From contig JTDE01000273.1 in NCBI GenBank assembly GCA_014338405.1, forward strand, positions 113,490-177,489: DNA of 64,000 nucleotides, read 5' to 3'. Of this stretch, positions 41,601-55,368 are shown in pieces. Positions within the stretch are counted from its first letter, which is position 1. Each line of letters begins with the position of its first letter. Below the pieces are notes generated by a model. It saw only the letters and a list, made by a program, of their open reading frames with translations, was not told the DNA's origin and did not search any database. This stretch comes from Paragonimus skrjabini miyazakii (taxonomy: Eukaryota > Platyhelminthes > Trematoda > Plagiorchiida > Troglotrematidae). The position numbers and the translations under genes are program-made.

Positions 41601-44600
41601 ACCAGTTTGTGTATCGAATTTAAGTTGTCGATGGAAAATGGAAGACAATTTTGTTTTCTGCCTCATGTTTTTGTGATTCATTTGTTTGTTTCAGTATAAT
41701 CCTTTGTTCCATCAGGAAGTTGTACAAGCTGTACAATACACTGATTACAGCATACGCATCACTTCCTCAATTTTCATGTTCAAGTTTGTCAGTGAACACT
41801 TAGGTCAATCGATTAGTTCATCCAAACTGTTAAAAGGAGCATCTAATAATCCGAGTTACGTTATCACAATTATTATCAGTGATCCGATGGCACTTTGTGG
41901 TTATGTCGATAAAACTTGTCTAGCTCGTCAACAGTATTTTGAACGCCATTGTTTTAAATAAACCTCGGAGGGTGAGACCGAAGATTTTGGTTCAGTCCAA
42001 ATCCAGGGTCTCCGTAGTAATTTCATGTGTTCTAATATCTAAGTTAGAATAACCTGCCAAAAGAATGTTTACTGGATATCGGTCGATGCCTGTTAATTTT
42101 ACGTTGGTTACAATGCAAAGCTGACCAAAACCCCACATCATCCTGAAGGAACGGTTTGATAACCTTAAAGAATATTTGCAGGGTATAACTCCATCCCAAA
42201 AACGTTTTACAGGCTTATGTAAGTAAGTAGCTTAACATACAATCCACCAAGCCAATCACGTTCTTGGGGAGATAAAAACAAAATCGTTAAACGTCATATC
42301 TCAAACTAGAATTCATCTTGTTTACTTTTTGTGTGAGAAACTCTGTGCAATCATTTACATCCCCAGTTCCTAATCAGACAATCATAGCTTCTATTTCTTT
42401 CATCGGTTATAGGTTACTGACCCATGTTTTCGGTGTTAATTAACAGTATAGACGTTGAGTGGTGTATATGGACTTATAACTAAGATGCCCAAGTGGTTGG
42501 TCTAGGTGCGGCTGTTCTAACCCTGCCGAGTCTCCTCAGTACAATAGAACATTCCACAAAACGACCTCTTCTGTAGCGTAATAGATGTGTGGTGGACAGA
42601 AACTACCTACAAACGGTTGGTCAATTTCAGCCTGTGAGAAAAGCAGACACAACAGCTCAGGAAAGCAATATGTCTATACGCAAAAAGATATGAGGTTATA
42701 TACATCGCACAACAGATCAGGTTTTGTAATCAGACGCACTTATCCCTCAACCAATACAAACGAGGTGATGTTCTGAAACGGTTCCCTAGGTTGGTCTGTG
42801 AATTGGGTTGACACTTAATTAGGAACACTGCTGTATACGTAACTCCACAAGTGTAATCCAAAAATCAAAATGCTTCCCTTCTGTAATGCATACAGTTCGG
42901 ACTGCCGCCACAATTAAGCAAAATCGCCCCAAGATATGTAAGTTAAAAAACGGACAATTTTCTGAATTCCACCCCAACAGACCATTGTTGTTCCGGACAG
43001 AAGGAGTAGGCCAGTATAAACGCACAATGCTTGGAATGGGTAGTCATCCGGTCCGCCGTAGTCACAAGCAAATCCGGAGAGAAATACGCACAACACATAC
43101 AGCAAGAATGAAGCTGCATGATTCGCTCGTTGTAGCTGGATTGCTTTACAACCAGCAACTGCTATGTCACGTTCAACTTGCACCACTTAGCGATTCAGCT
43201 ACCTGCGATAGCTGAAGCGCAGAGTAGTGTAATATGTTTGTAACAGCATGATGTTATCAGTAAATTGAGCAGCAAGCCTGGATTTTGGTAATGCTTGTAA
43301 GGATAACATAACATACTCCCTGATGCCAACTTCCGAGTGCATGGGGCCACAATCATAACGGTTTTCATTTCGATGACTAATCGAGGATTTGGTTTATTTC
43401 AAGTTGAACCTCACCCACAGTTGATTGCAGCTGTCGCATTCTCATAGACTTTCCAGTCGGCCCCTTTCGAAAAAAGCAGTAGACTCGAGTTTCGCTCCCA
43501 TTAGAGGTCGCCTGTATTTAAATCACGTCACGATAATGGGTACTTAGATACGTTCGTGCGAACCGTTTATACAGTGGTTCATCTACCTAGGAGCCAAACA
43601 GTGAAAGTAATTTTGTGGACGGTAAGGATTACAAGATATTGATTTAAACGAGTTTCTTTTTGCACAGTAGAAAACCAATAACCATAAACAATGAAAAACT
43701 TGCTAGCTACTGGATAGTTTATCCGGTTTGTTCGATTTTCCATATCCTTCAGTTTTGAAGTGGTCGAACTAATGGTAGTTCAAAAAAATGCGCTATCAAT
43801 AACTGATCACAGTATGATTGATGCCCTATTTGTATTGATCAAAATCTCCTATCGTTTACCAATAATCACGTGAGTGTACCTGAAATGGGCTTGATCAATA
43901 CTGAGCCTTGTCTGTTACGGCGATCAGATCACAAATTTAATTGTGCAATACATGTAGCACGTATTTAAAGGATCCGGATGTAAGTTCAGACACCAGACTA
44001 AGGATCATTGTAATATTGCATATTTAGTTAGGCATGATCTCATCGACATCTATTTGCAGAAACATTGACAGCTGTGCTGTGGTAAGTGGTGTCGCTGACA
44101 GTGAGCTCCAAGTTTGGCAAACTTTCGGTGCATTATACAAACACCGGAATGGCTACACAAAGAAATACATACAAAACTATAATCGAATAAATAAAACAAA
44201 AGGTATAAGAAAGATTTTTCTAAGAACTACATACCATGCAGCATTACAATTAAGCAACCCCAAAATAGCTCAGCGATAACACTATGAATCACTAACCAGA
44301 CAGACTTGAGTTGTACCCCGGATAAATCGAATGTCTGGAAAATTATTGTGGCAGCTTGACTACGCTCAAGTTACAGTGTTGCTCAGTGCGGAGCACAGTA
44401 ACAAACTCGGGGTTGTGTGACAGATTAAGGCCGAATACTTGCTAACATTCATCAACGTATGTAACACTGTATTCTTGAACTGACCCCCTACCTGAGAAGG
44501 CAGGTAATTGTCAGCATGAAAATAAGGCATGATCTTAGGATTCTTATCTGTGAACAAGGCGTGTATATTATTGTTGATCCGAGAACTCCAGCACTATTCA

Positions 44601-47600
44601 ACTTTACGTGGATCTGTGTTACAACATCTCCAACAGCAGTTAGTCATTGCTGACTGTGAATAAAAGGTCGCATTTCACACCACATTATTCTAACATCTAC
44701 CACTCCACGCCACAGACGTGATAGGTGCCTGATCGCCTAAAATATGCCGTTGTCTTTTGTTCAATAAATGCCGACCAATAGCCGTTCACGTTTGCCGACG
44801 ATTCCATCAAAATTACTTCGTAGCATACCAAACTGAATGGGATTCAGAAGTTTGCAATTTCTGTACGTAACAAACGACATTGTATGCGAAGCGTCGACGA
44901 ACTACTCGTGTGCTGACTGCACACAGTATTATATATAAGTGATAAATTGGTTTTTATAATGAGGTCAACCGTTTTCATTAAAGCATGAGTGATATCATGG
45001 AGCAAACTGTATACTTTTAATCAACATATGATTTCCTGCATACAATGAGTCTCGTGAGACATCGACCGATCGGTTTAAAGTAATACTACTTCCTACATAC
45101 AGAGGTACGTTTGTAGACTCTACTCAATCATGGACGCTTCACATGACTCCACGAATGAAGATTCCATATCAACCGAGAAAAGCCTGGAATCAGACTACAA
45201 TAATGTTTTGCGGATGAATTATGTTGATGTGCTATATATATATTATATATTACAGTTGTCTCTTGCATGGCCTGCTGTGTTTACCTTATTCGCATCGTCG
45301 ATTACCATCGTTTAAGAGATATGCAGCAGTCACAGTTTATCTGTGATCGGCACAAAATCATTTCTAATAGTTTAGCATGCAATGTGGACCCATAACTATC
45401 CTCGGTTTCACTCAAATATGTCATATTTTCTTCTGTTTGTTGATCTGGCAATTCATACACCAGTAAGTGTGAGCACTAAACGGACAAACAGGACTTACCG
45501 ATAATATGTGTAAACTGCGCAAACATTTATGCATTACTGACCAATACTAAACACTATTACTTGTCACCATGGTGTGGCAGTTACAGTGAATATAAGAAAA
45601 ACGTTGTATTCTGTTAATATAAATTAGTGTACTCGGTTTCGGGGAGGGATGGTATGTTCACCAGTATACATGAAAGACAACTTGTATTTTTCTGAAGAAC
45701 ATTTACGACTGAATCTATTGTGATTAACTTATCAATATGCTGATCTTTCAGACAAGTGGATCGCAGATCGACTCACATACTAGGTACCAGTGTGAATAGC
45801 TGCTCGGCGGACTACATTGCTCTGTGCACTTTGTTAGTTTAAGTGCTTTTTTTCGAAAGGGGCCGACTGGAAAGTCTATGAGAATTTGACAGCTGTGATC
45901 AATTGTGGGTGACGTTCAATCTTCGCGAAAATCAAAGCCCCCTACTACTCATCAGTTCAAGTTGTGTTACGAAGTTTTTCCTCTACCTCTCAAGAGTTTC
46001 CAAGGTAATCAAACTGAGCGGACCAAATTGACAGACACACAAGAGACCCGCCGATGTCTCGTGTGGGCATATGTTTTCACTGAGGTCGTCATATTCCTTG
46101 GTTACTCATCAGTAAACTGATTGTTAACCAGAAAGTCACTTAAAAATTTATCACAACCGTCGTATTTCCAAGGGCTTTCTAGCAATTAAAACTTCCTCCA
46201 AAAATGGGTGTCTGTGATTTCAAGTTGAAGAGAAGGTCTAGTCGTGTGATTATTGACTGGAGTTAACAGGACAGCTGCTGTATTCTCTTGAAGTGATCGT
46301 GCAACTTGAACACTATTAATAAGCAGATTTGACTGAGAGTTTGCATAAGAAGATTCAACCATACCTAACGTGAGTTCAGTGGTGGTTACATCACGAAAGT
46401 GAGGCAGGAGTTCAAATTCGAGTGTTGGCAAATATACGTATTACTGACGAAGAAGAGCAAAATGTGAGCAAAGTGTCTCTCTTGGAAACAGGCTGATTAG
46501 AAAGTCTATGGGAATGAGACAGTTGTGATCAATTGTGAGTGATGTCCATTTTAAAGTAACAAAATTACTCTAGTACTTTCCAGTAAGCAATGCCGTTAGC
46601 AGGTTGAAAGTACTGGTAGGGAGCGGGGATTCTGGCTTTGTACAAAATGTGCATCACTCGTGAGTGATTGCAGTTTTTGCTTTTTTCACAGTCTTTTCAT
46701 TTATTCGCTTTCGGAAAAGTACAAGATTATGGTTTCATTCTTATTAGAGTTCGTCAGTAGTGCATACTTTCCCCCAAAACAAGAGTTTAGGCTCCAAGCT
46801 TTTAAAGAAAAACCATGTTGATCTGCGCCACTAAACCCACAATAGTCGCGAAAGGATTATCACATAAACTTTTAACCGTATGTTTGTGAGCATTGTTATC
46901 ACTATCCGATCGCCTGAAGAGGAAGCACAGTAACTGTCCTGTTAACTGTAATTTATCACCTTATAACTACGAACATCCTTCAAGTTGAAATAACAGAAAT
47001 CAATGAACTTGTTGAACGATATCTTGCTTTCTAGTGAGTAGTAACAGATTTTTGTTTTATATAAAAAGGACATCAAAATTGCGATCATTTGTGAATGACA
47101 TCTCAATGAGTGGGTTGTCTAGTTGAGTTAACAAGGCAGTTACTGTTTTCTACCAAGAATGTGATGTAACCTACATGCAACCTCGCAAAAGCATTTGCCT
47201 GAAAGTACGGTTGTGATGAGTAAATCAAGCTTCTCAGATATAACCTTAAACCTCTGGACGAATATGTACTCTAGTGATAAACACTAACAGGAGCGCAACT
47301 CGAGTAGTCAACCGATTCCTTCAAACTAGTCTAACCACAAAATCTACAAAGGGGTTGAATGCAACAATCAGGTAAAATTCTTATTCCTTATAACACCCGT
47401 TGCCTTATCTCCTCAGAAAATTTAACAACAACCAAGGGTGACAACAAAACGTGTTCAAGCGATGGAAACCAGCCAACGAAAATTATCCGTAGAATAATTA
47501 CTAATTTCTCAACGACTCCTGTTGAGTAATATTAACGCTTTCCGCTGAACAGTAATATAGTATCTTATCCATCTGTTGCTTATCCTTTTCTGTCAAAGTC

Positions 47601-50600
47601 GGTCAAGCATGTCTGCTTCCTTATGTATTGAAAAATGAAAACAATGTTATGTAGCGTAATATCCTTGTGGGTGTTTATAAAGGTGTACGGGTTTAAAGTG
47701 TAGTAGACAGGCATCATGATATCTGCGGGGAGTGCTTCAGGAATATCTAATGACCACCATTTATGATCAGCACTTCTACAAAATATAATATTCTCATAGC
47801 GGATTTCATGCACACACTTTTGAAATCTATTTTGAAAAATTTGATTTGTGTCATAAAATTCGATGCATCGACATCAAGTTTAATGCCAACCATTCGAAAA
47901 TCTCTCTTGATGTTGGACGACAGCGTTGAAGAGAGAAGTGTATGAAAAGCCGAACCAAAAAAATTTGTTAACCACTTCACAACCTCTTTCTATTCTGTAA
48001 AATCATACAAAAACACAACTGTTTATCTCCGTCTGATGGTATGGCTCAGTCAAACTAGCGAACGATTAGTACAACCTCCTTCTATAACAGTATTTGAAGA
48101 AATGATCTAAACACTAGTGAGATAGAATTAGGTAGAAACAACGTTCTGCCTGATAAAGTTATCATCTGTTGAATACACTCCGATCAGAAGGACGAATGAG
48201 ATAGACTGGAGTTATCTAACGAAATTTGTGGATCCAGTTTGTTACAATTAATATACCACTTTCAAGTTGAACATCACCCACAATTGATCGCAGCTATCGC
48301 ATTCCCATAGACTATCCAGTCAGCCCCTTTCGAACAGTAGAAGCACTAGACTCGAGTTTCGCACTCATTAGAGCAGCTCGTCAGTAGTGCATATCATCGC
48401 CACTGCCGGGACTTGAACCACGGACACGCTGTTCATGAGGCAACCGTGTTGACCACTGCGCCAGTGACCTCACATTAGGCACGATCGAATTATCATATGT
48501 GAACGCTCCGCCACTTTCGCTTGTGAGTAATGATCAGGTTACGAAAGCGGTTGAGCGTACACATATGATAATTCCGTCGTGTCCAGTGTGAGGTCAGTGG
48601 CGCAATGGTAAACACGGTTGCCTCATGAACAGCGTGTCCGTGGTTCAAGTCCCGGCAGTGGCGATGATATGCACTACTGACGAACTGCTCTAATGAGAGC
48701 GAAACTCGAGTCTAGTGCTTCTTTTCTAAAGGGGCCGATTGGATAGTCTATGGGAATGCGACAGCTGCGATCAATTGTGGGTGATATTCAACTTGAAATT
48801 AACCAAATCCCCGACTACTCATCAATAATCTAATATACCACTGATATGTTACTGCAAACGTTACAACTTGAGTTGTAGAATACATCGGTATGTTCGGATA
48901 TGATATGCGGTATCGACTCAACATGCGATTTTATAATGAGACAGTCAATGGTCCCAGCGCAATATCCGATACATGGCAAAGATAGCCTTATACCGAGTAA
49001 AGTGCCCAAAAAGTACTGGGGTCCATTGAAAATAATAAGAAAAACCCGAAGGTCACTTTAGAGCCCACAAAGTTAGCGTGCGTCTTCCCTAATTTAAACT
49101 GACTCAAAACGTCATGATATATCAGTAATTAAATCAATCTCTTAGTTTATCCCTGTTGTTACAGATAGTTTTAGCTACCCTGTTCTGATTAGTTTAGTAG
49201 AGTTTGGAACGTTTGGACTAGAATTTCATGTAGTGACAACCCGTCTAAAATGGTTAAACTGGGTCTCTGTATTCTCGTTTTGATACATACAAACCAACTG
49301 ATTTAGCAGAATATTATTCTACATTAAGTGTACTTGTCCAGGTAACTTCTTGTAATCCTAAGTACCTAGTAGACGGCCGGACTGTATTATTGCTTACAAG
49401 TTAGGGATGAGGCAAATGAAAAGACGAATCTTGAGCGAAAGTATCGTGACATATGTCTCAAAATCCAATAATTAGTCCATCTGACAGTTAACAACGGCTA
49501 CAGTTTCCAGCCTTTATCAATATATACAGTAAAATTTGACAATCGGGGACTAAATTTGTTCACGCTGAGCCGCAAGACTCAGACCCTATTGTTTGGTAAA
49601 GTGAATCAGTCGCCTATGCATATTCCAAGGGCATTCCGATCTTTGGCAATAGGACATAATTTTAACAAGTGAGAGCATAATTTGGTTGAAACAATTACCC
49701 ACATACCACAATTAAGTCAGCAATCGTCAATTGTTTCAGCTAATTTTGTTAGTGGATAGTCTAGATAACTGACTGTTTGTATATTATTGCCGCCACGTTT
49801 TGTTGATTCTAGTGTCCGAATATAACGGATCGTGAATATACTATGTTCACTTCACTCATCAGTGCGAATAGGATTGCAGCAACAAGTCATAGTGACAATT
49901 TGCGTGTTACTCGTCTGAGAACAATTTGTAAGATACTGTCCTTCCATTCCGTGTTAAAACGCCAGTATACCATCATAGTATGTTCTGAGTAAGCATTATA
50001 CAAACACCAATATTTATGTTGCCCCATTTCTCTTTCAGGGAGTTTTCCAAATCTGTATGTGAATTTAGAAATGTGACATTTAAGCACACCTGTCAAGCCA
50101 GCAATTCCCTGGATGTTCTCGATTTACTTGAGATCTGGACTACAGGCTGATCATTCCCAACCTGTAACTCCAAAGAAAACTTGTTGTGCAGGGACTGTTA
50201 TGGTGTTAGAATACGGCAGTTCCATGCATTTTTGTCACAAAGACTAGTGGAGCTGAACGTTCTGGTATGGTAATACGGAAAATCACATAATGATTTTCGT
50301 ATAAGATTTTCATTTTACTCAAATTAGCGATCACAAACGAACTTCAAACCTTTGTTTAGCTCATACAGTAAGCCGGTTTGTGGACAATAAGTTTGTTCTT
50401 TTGGAGATAACGTCTTTACCACTTTAAGGTACTTAGTGAGACAAACTGACATTTTTGTTTCTAGGTAAAACAGTACGTCACCGACATGTAATATGATTAT
50501 CTTCAGTCCACTATAAGCATCGTCGGATTTGGTGCAGAATCAATAAGACCACAATCCCTGTCTCGCTGTAAACTAGCAGAGCTTTTCTTAATGCCTACTG

Positions 50601-53600
50601 TACAGCTCATTCCAAAACTTTGAGCTTAAGCGTCGAATAGGTGTCGGTGACCTTCACAGTTCTGATGCATATCACTATTCAGCATGACACAATACTCATC
50701 AAGCTGCATTGTGCACAACTGTGTGATCTGCCACCAGCTCAAACGTCTTCTACATACTCCAAACCTTTTCATTTCCTTGAGTTTTGGAAAGTTGCTATCT
50801 TATAGCACGCTTTAAGGCACGAAACTCAGGCTTGATTCCTAGCTCACAACGCGCGACTGTTACTTGGTAATCGATGAGCTTGCAGAAAGCAACAAATTAA
50901 TAAGTCATGTGACTTTTCTGGCACCCGTGCTTTTGGCTACGCAGAAGAATTGTGTGACTCAAGCTGCGACCAGCGGGGACTCTCTCCTGTACTACTGTTG
51001 TGGTTGATTTTCATGTACTGGTGAATAAAACACACATAACAGACTCACGATGGAGTATTTTAGCCTCGCTGAACAATGACGAGTTTGGACACCAGTGCAA
51101 GAAATACTATTGCTCCAAACCATATATTAGTGAAATAATCTAAAGGGTTTGCTCGTCTGTATGAGTTTGCCTCTAAGTGTACACTTACCTTGTTGAGTGT
51201 ACACTTGAGATAAGTAAAACTCCCTCAACTCAAATCAAGATTGTCGACAAAACTTGGTTCGTTTCCTCATGCTTCCAAGTTACAACCCCCGGGTGTTTGT
51301 ACGTAACAACCTAGCAACTTAATTGGTCACCGTTTCAACATCCAGCGGACTTACTCGAATGTGAGTATCATTTAGAAACGTGGTGGTAAACGAAGGTCAA
51401 TCGGTATATGGTTAGGAAATCCTGAATTTAGGGTTCATCTGCCGTGATAAAGCCAGGGGAAAGTCTACGGCATACCACACTGTCCAGCACATTGTTGACG
51501 GCTGAGAGATAACCAAAGGTGGCCGTGCAATGAATTGACCACATGTTGTGGTAAACTTGACCGCCCGGTTGACTGAGATTTGGAGCTGCCGCTTACCAGG
51601 TTTAGGAGCGCACACGGAATGGAAACGGCCCTGGATACAGCAGTATGCGGCCGTCACTTAAGCTCCTGTACCCATAGGATTTTCATGATTTTCTATTGCT
51701 TTCGTTCGTGTCACTTTCTTCACATACTTGTAATTACTCAACAATCCGTCAGTTCGTGGATCACTATCGGCATCAGCAATAGCCCAAGTCATAGTTCTTA
51801 ATGGTGCAGCCGAAAGGGGAAACTTCTGCTAGTTTTATATGGCCATAGGTTTAGAACATATGATACGAAGCGATTTGATTAGCTGTTGGAAGGTGAATGG
51901 ATGATACGCTGAGCTTTTGGATTGTCGATAATTTATTTGGGAATGGAAGACGTCGAGGAGGATAGCATAAACGCTTCCAGGGTTGTTCGATAATATGCGT
52001 AACTTTCTAAGCAGTCATCCAAGAGTGAAGTCCAACAGTGAGGATAGACGGCTACTGAAAAGTAAAACAATTAAGGAGTAAACGTTATTTCTATTCTCGA
52101 TCACCGTGTGGACACTAGGAAGGTAGTTAGACTATGATGGATCGAATGAAAAGCGATGATATTCGATGCATCTAGAAAGACTTCCTGAATACGGATCGCT
52201 TCTTTATCGACTGGTTCATCGGTTCCAAACCGCACTGAACACAAATGGAACTATGTCAGACAAAATACCACTACTAATCAACGTGATACACTCATAACTG
52301 TTCTGTTAACTGCAGATACCGAGGTATCCGTCTCCAATGTTAACCATTCGATGGAAAGACAACTCTAAGTTGAGAACTAAGGCGAATTGTATGTAAAATG
52401 CTTCAGTGTATTTTTTTAATTTAAATTGCATACATGTGAAATGTGTAGATCAGCGAAAACGTCAACCGGAAAGATATAGACATAACCTGAACTTCTGTTT
52501 TCATATTTACTCCTTTACATGCATTTACTTTTTACTTAGGCAACTTATTTTCATACAGTAAACAAGTCGTAACTTAATTCGCAGTCCAGCTAGACTGACT
52601 AATGTATCATTACAGGTACGGTCAGTCATGCACATGTACACAAAATACACATCCCGACCGGAAAACTGCTTACTGGCCATGTTGCACATTAGAATTAATA
52701 CAGTTGAGATCAGAAACATGCGAGACTCTTACGGCAGTTCACGAACCCCATACGATAGATTTGACTCAATGGTTCAAGTGCACTGGATGAGAAAACAGAA
52801 AATCATTTGAAATTATACCGTATATGTTAGTTGACTAGACCTTACATTTGTGGCGGATACCAAGATATTTAAATAAACAGGGGCTTAACTATATCTATTG
52901 TAAATTGCTTTATTCTCGTTAGTATGTGGACCTAGAAGATCTGATAAGATCTGAATTGATAGTAGATAGCACTCGTTATCCCCCACGTCAGCTTGTCTTT
53001 GTCAAAAGAGTTACCAAGTCAGTCGGCAGCTACCTGGCAAGATCGATTTATCGAGGTGTTTTAGTAACCTCTCTTACTAGTGCTGTATTAAAAGAAGACA
53101 ATTTTACTTCAAGTCAGTTGGATTGAACCAGTGTCCACCAAAATGTAGCTTCCATGGCAACGTATGTCTCTAGGACCTTAAATCTGGAGCTCAATTTCAA
53201 GTAGGCTGCTGACTGAGAATTTTGCTACAGACTTTACTTATGGCAGTACTAACAGATGATTCGGCATGAATTGACGCACAAACGATATTTAAAAAAGATC
53301 TCATGAGTACTATTCCCTACATAAATGTTTAGTTCGTTTAAACCTAATCCGTATATTATCGCCGTTCTGCTAACGCGAATCCAAGGTGTACGCTTCCGAA
53401 GCCTTGCATATCGCCGAGTGTTGTTTCATCTTCCATACATCTACTAATTTCTAATCCTTTCTGGGAGAGGTAGCAAACACGCTTTGGAGCGCTGCCTTCA
53501 GTTAACTTTGTCCAAACCAACTACAGTTGTAGCAAACATCAATGAACACGTTTTATTCTCAAAATTCATATGTAATACCTTTTTTACAGTTACTGTTAGT

Positions 53601-55335
53601 GAAGATGGAATCGAGCGTGAACTGACGGAAAAGCCAATGCCACGGACGTTTAAAAAAGGCGCACTAATGTGGATCGCATTCTTTCCTGACTGCTATTCCG
53701 GTTTAGACTGGCGCCAATCCATGTGTCGTCTAGTTAAACAGATTAACAGCCAGAAAACTGGCGCTTCAGCACCGGTGCACTCACTGCGTGTAGACTGATG
53801 GCGTGTGAACAATCGCAGTCAGCGGCAATAGAAATCCGGTCTCAAAGTTGTAGAACTTGGATAGGACGCAAAGGGTACAGAAATGTCGAACTTTCCGTCG
53901 CCTCATANNNNNNNNNNNNNNNNNNNNNNNNNNNNNNNNNNNNNNNNNNNNNNNNNNNNNNNNNNNNNNNNNNNNNNNNNNNNNNNNNNNNNNNNNNNNN
54001 NNNNNNNGGTGTTTGTTCTACCATTAGGAAAGATTAAATTATCTGGCACAATTTTCGGAATATTTAGCGCTGTCTGACGTCGATTTAGAAGGCAGGCACG
54101 CGTACAGTATGGCAGGGGCCTTCTGTTCGACTGGCTGGTTGTTAACTGTATGGGTCTAGACACCACAGAGATTGCAGTTGGGCGTTTGTTCTAAACATAC
54201 TCTGTTTCCAGACAGTAAATTAGGTTAAGTCGGATATGCGAACACTTTTCACTATTTTCATTTACTCATGCCACTGGTGAAAGATTTTATTTCGTATCAG
54301 TCTGCTTCACTAGATTGAGTGGTATTTTACTCTCTGCAGTAAAATGACGAAACTAGTATGTTTTCCCACATTTGTGTCACTTCAGTTATATCCATCCATC
54401 TCCATCTATCATCCATGAATAACAAACGCAGCAAGCCCTATCTGAAACAACTTGCTAAATTTGTGGTACTGCTCTATTCGAACAAAACGCTGGAAAAATG
54501 TATATATATATATATATATATGTATGTAGAGGGAGAGAGGAGTACCTGCTGTCCGCATAAAGAAAACGCTTACAGAGTGTTTAATCGTGAAGTTACCAAC
54601 ATTTCACTGGCATTTGTGGTTGCAACCACCTGCATTCCGTTCGTCATGTTTGTCTTCCCCTAGTATTGAAAAAGATGGCTATTTATAAAACTCGAACCTC
54701 AGTACACGAAGAAGAGGCCGTTAGCAAGAAAAAGTCCGCCAACTTTAAATTCTCCGACGGAGATTCCAACCAATCATGCTTGTCTTAATGGCTAAAGAAA
54801 GACTATGTGACCCATAAGAATAGCTGATTTTATATAAGCACGTCTAGCATTCTACTTAAGTGCACTCTTGGCTAAAGTTTTCGGTATTAACATATATGAA
54901 ATCTATCTTTCACTTGAGTCAGGGAAATGACTCAAGTCGAACGCGCTTTGAATACCAGCCACACCATCCTCCTAGTAAGCATACACATTGTTGGACGGTG
55001 ATTTCTTTCTTAGCAGGAGTAGCTAGTTTAACCGATTTGTATAAGAGTGATCCGAATATGATATGCATGGTTTAGGACCCTGTATACTTGTTCCGTAATC
55101 TGTCTTGCGTCCCATGGTTCATGGCTATCGTTCACTTAAACTAGCAAGTTATTTTGTAGGTTAGGCAGGCATCAAGCACATACATCACGAGTTCCTTAAA
55201 AATGTGTGGACCCCAGTTCACTGCATGACTCCAGTCATCTAAGTTATATGTTGTATTTATCCATCTGCGGTTTTCACAGTGTTCACCCATCAGGTCGTTG
55301 TTTGTTAATCCACCAACATCGTCTCTCTTTAGTGC

Positions 55336-55368
<33 letters not shown>

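Noticed and set aside
42480..42545. Short tRNA-Leu/Ser-like string (CCCAAGTGGTTGGTCTAG)
   Set aside because: No B box or acceptor stem at the right distance, and not repeated elsewhere in the window.
52926..53798. Two plus-strand open frames (66 and 104 residues) before the assembly gap
   Set aside because: A possible acceptor (TCGTTAG) precedes the first, but the two cannot be linked by convincing splice sites and neither resembles a known protein.
53798..54166. Open frames running through the N block
   Set aside because: They exist only because N codons are not read as stops.
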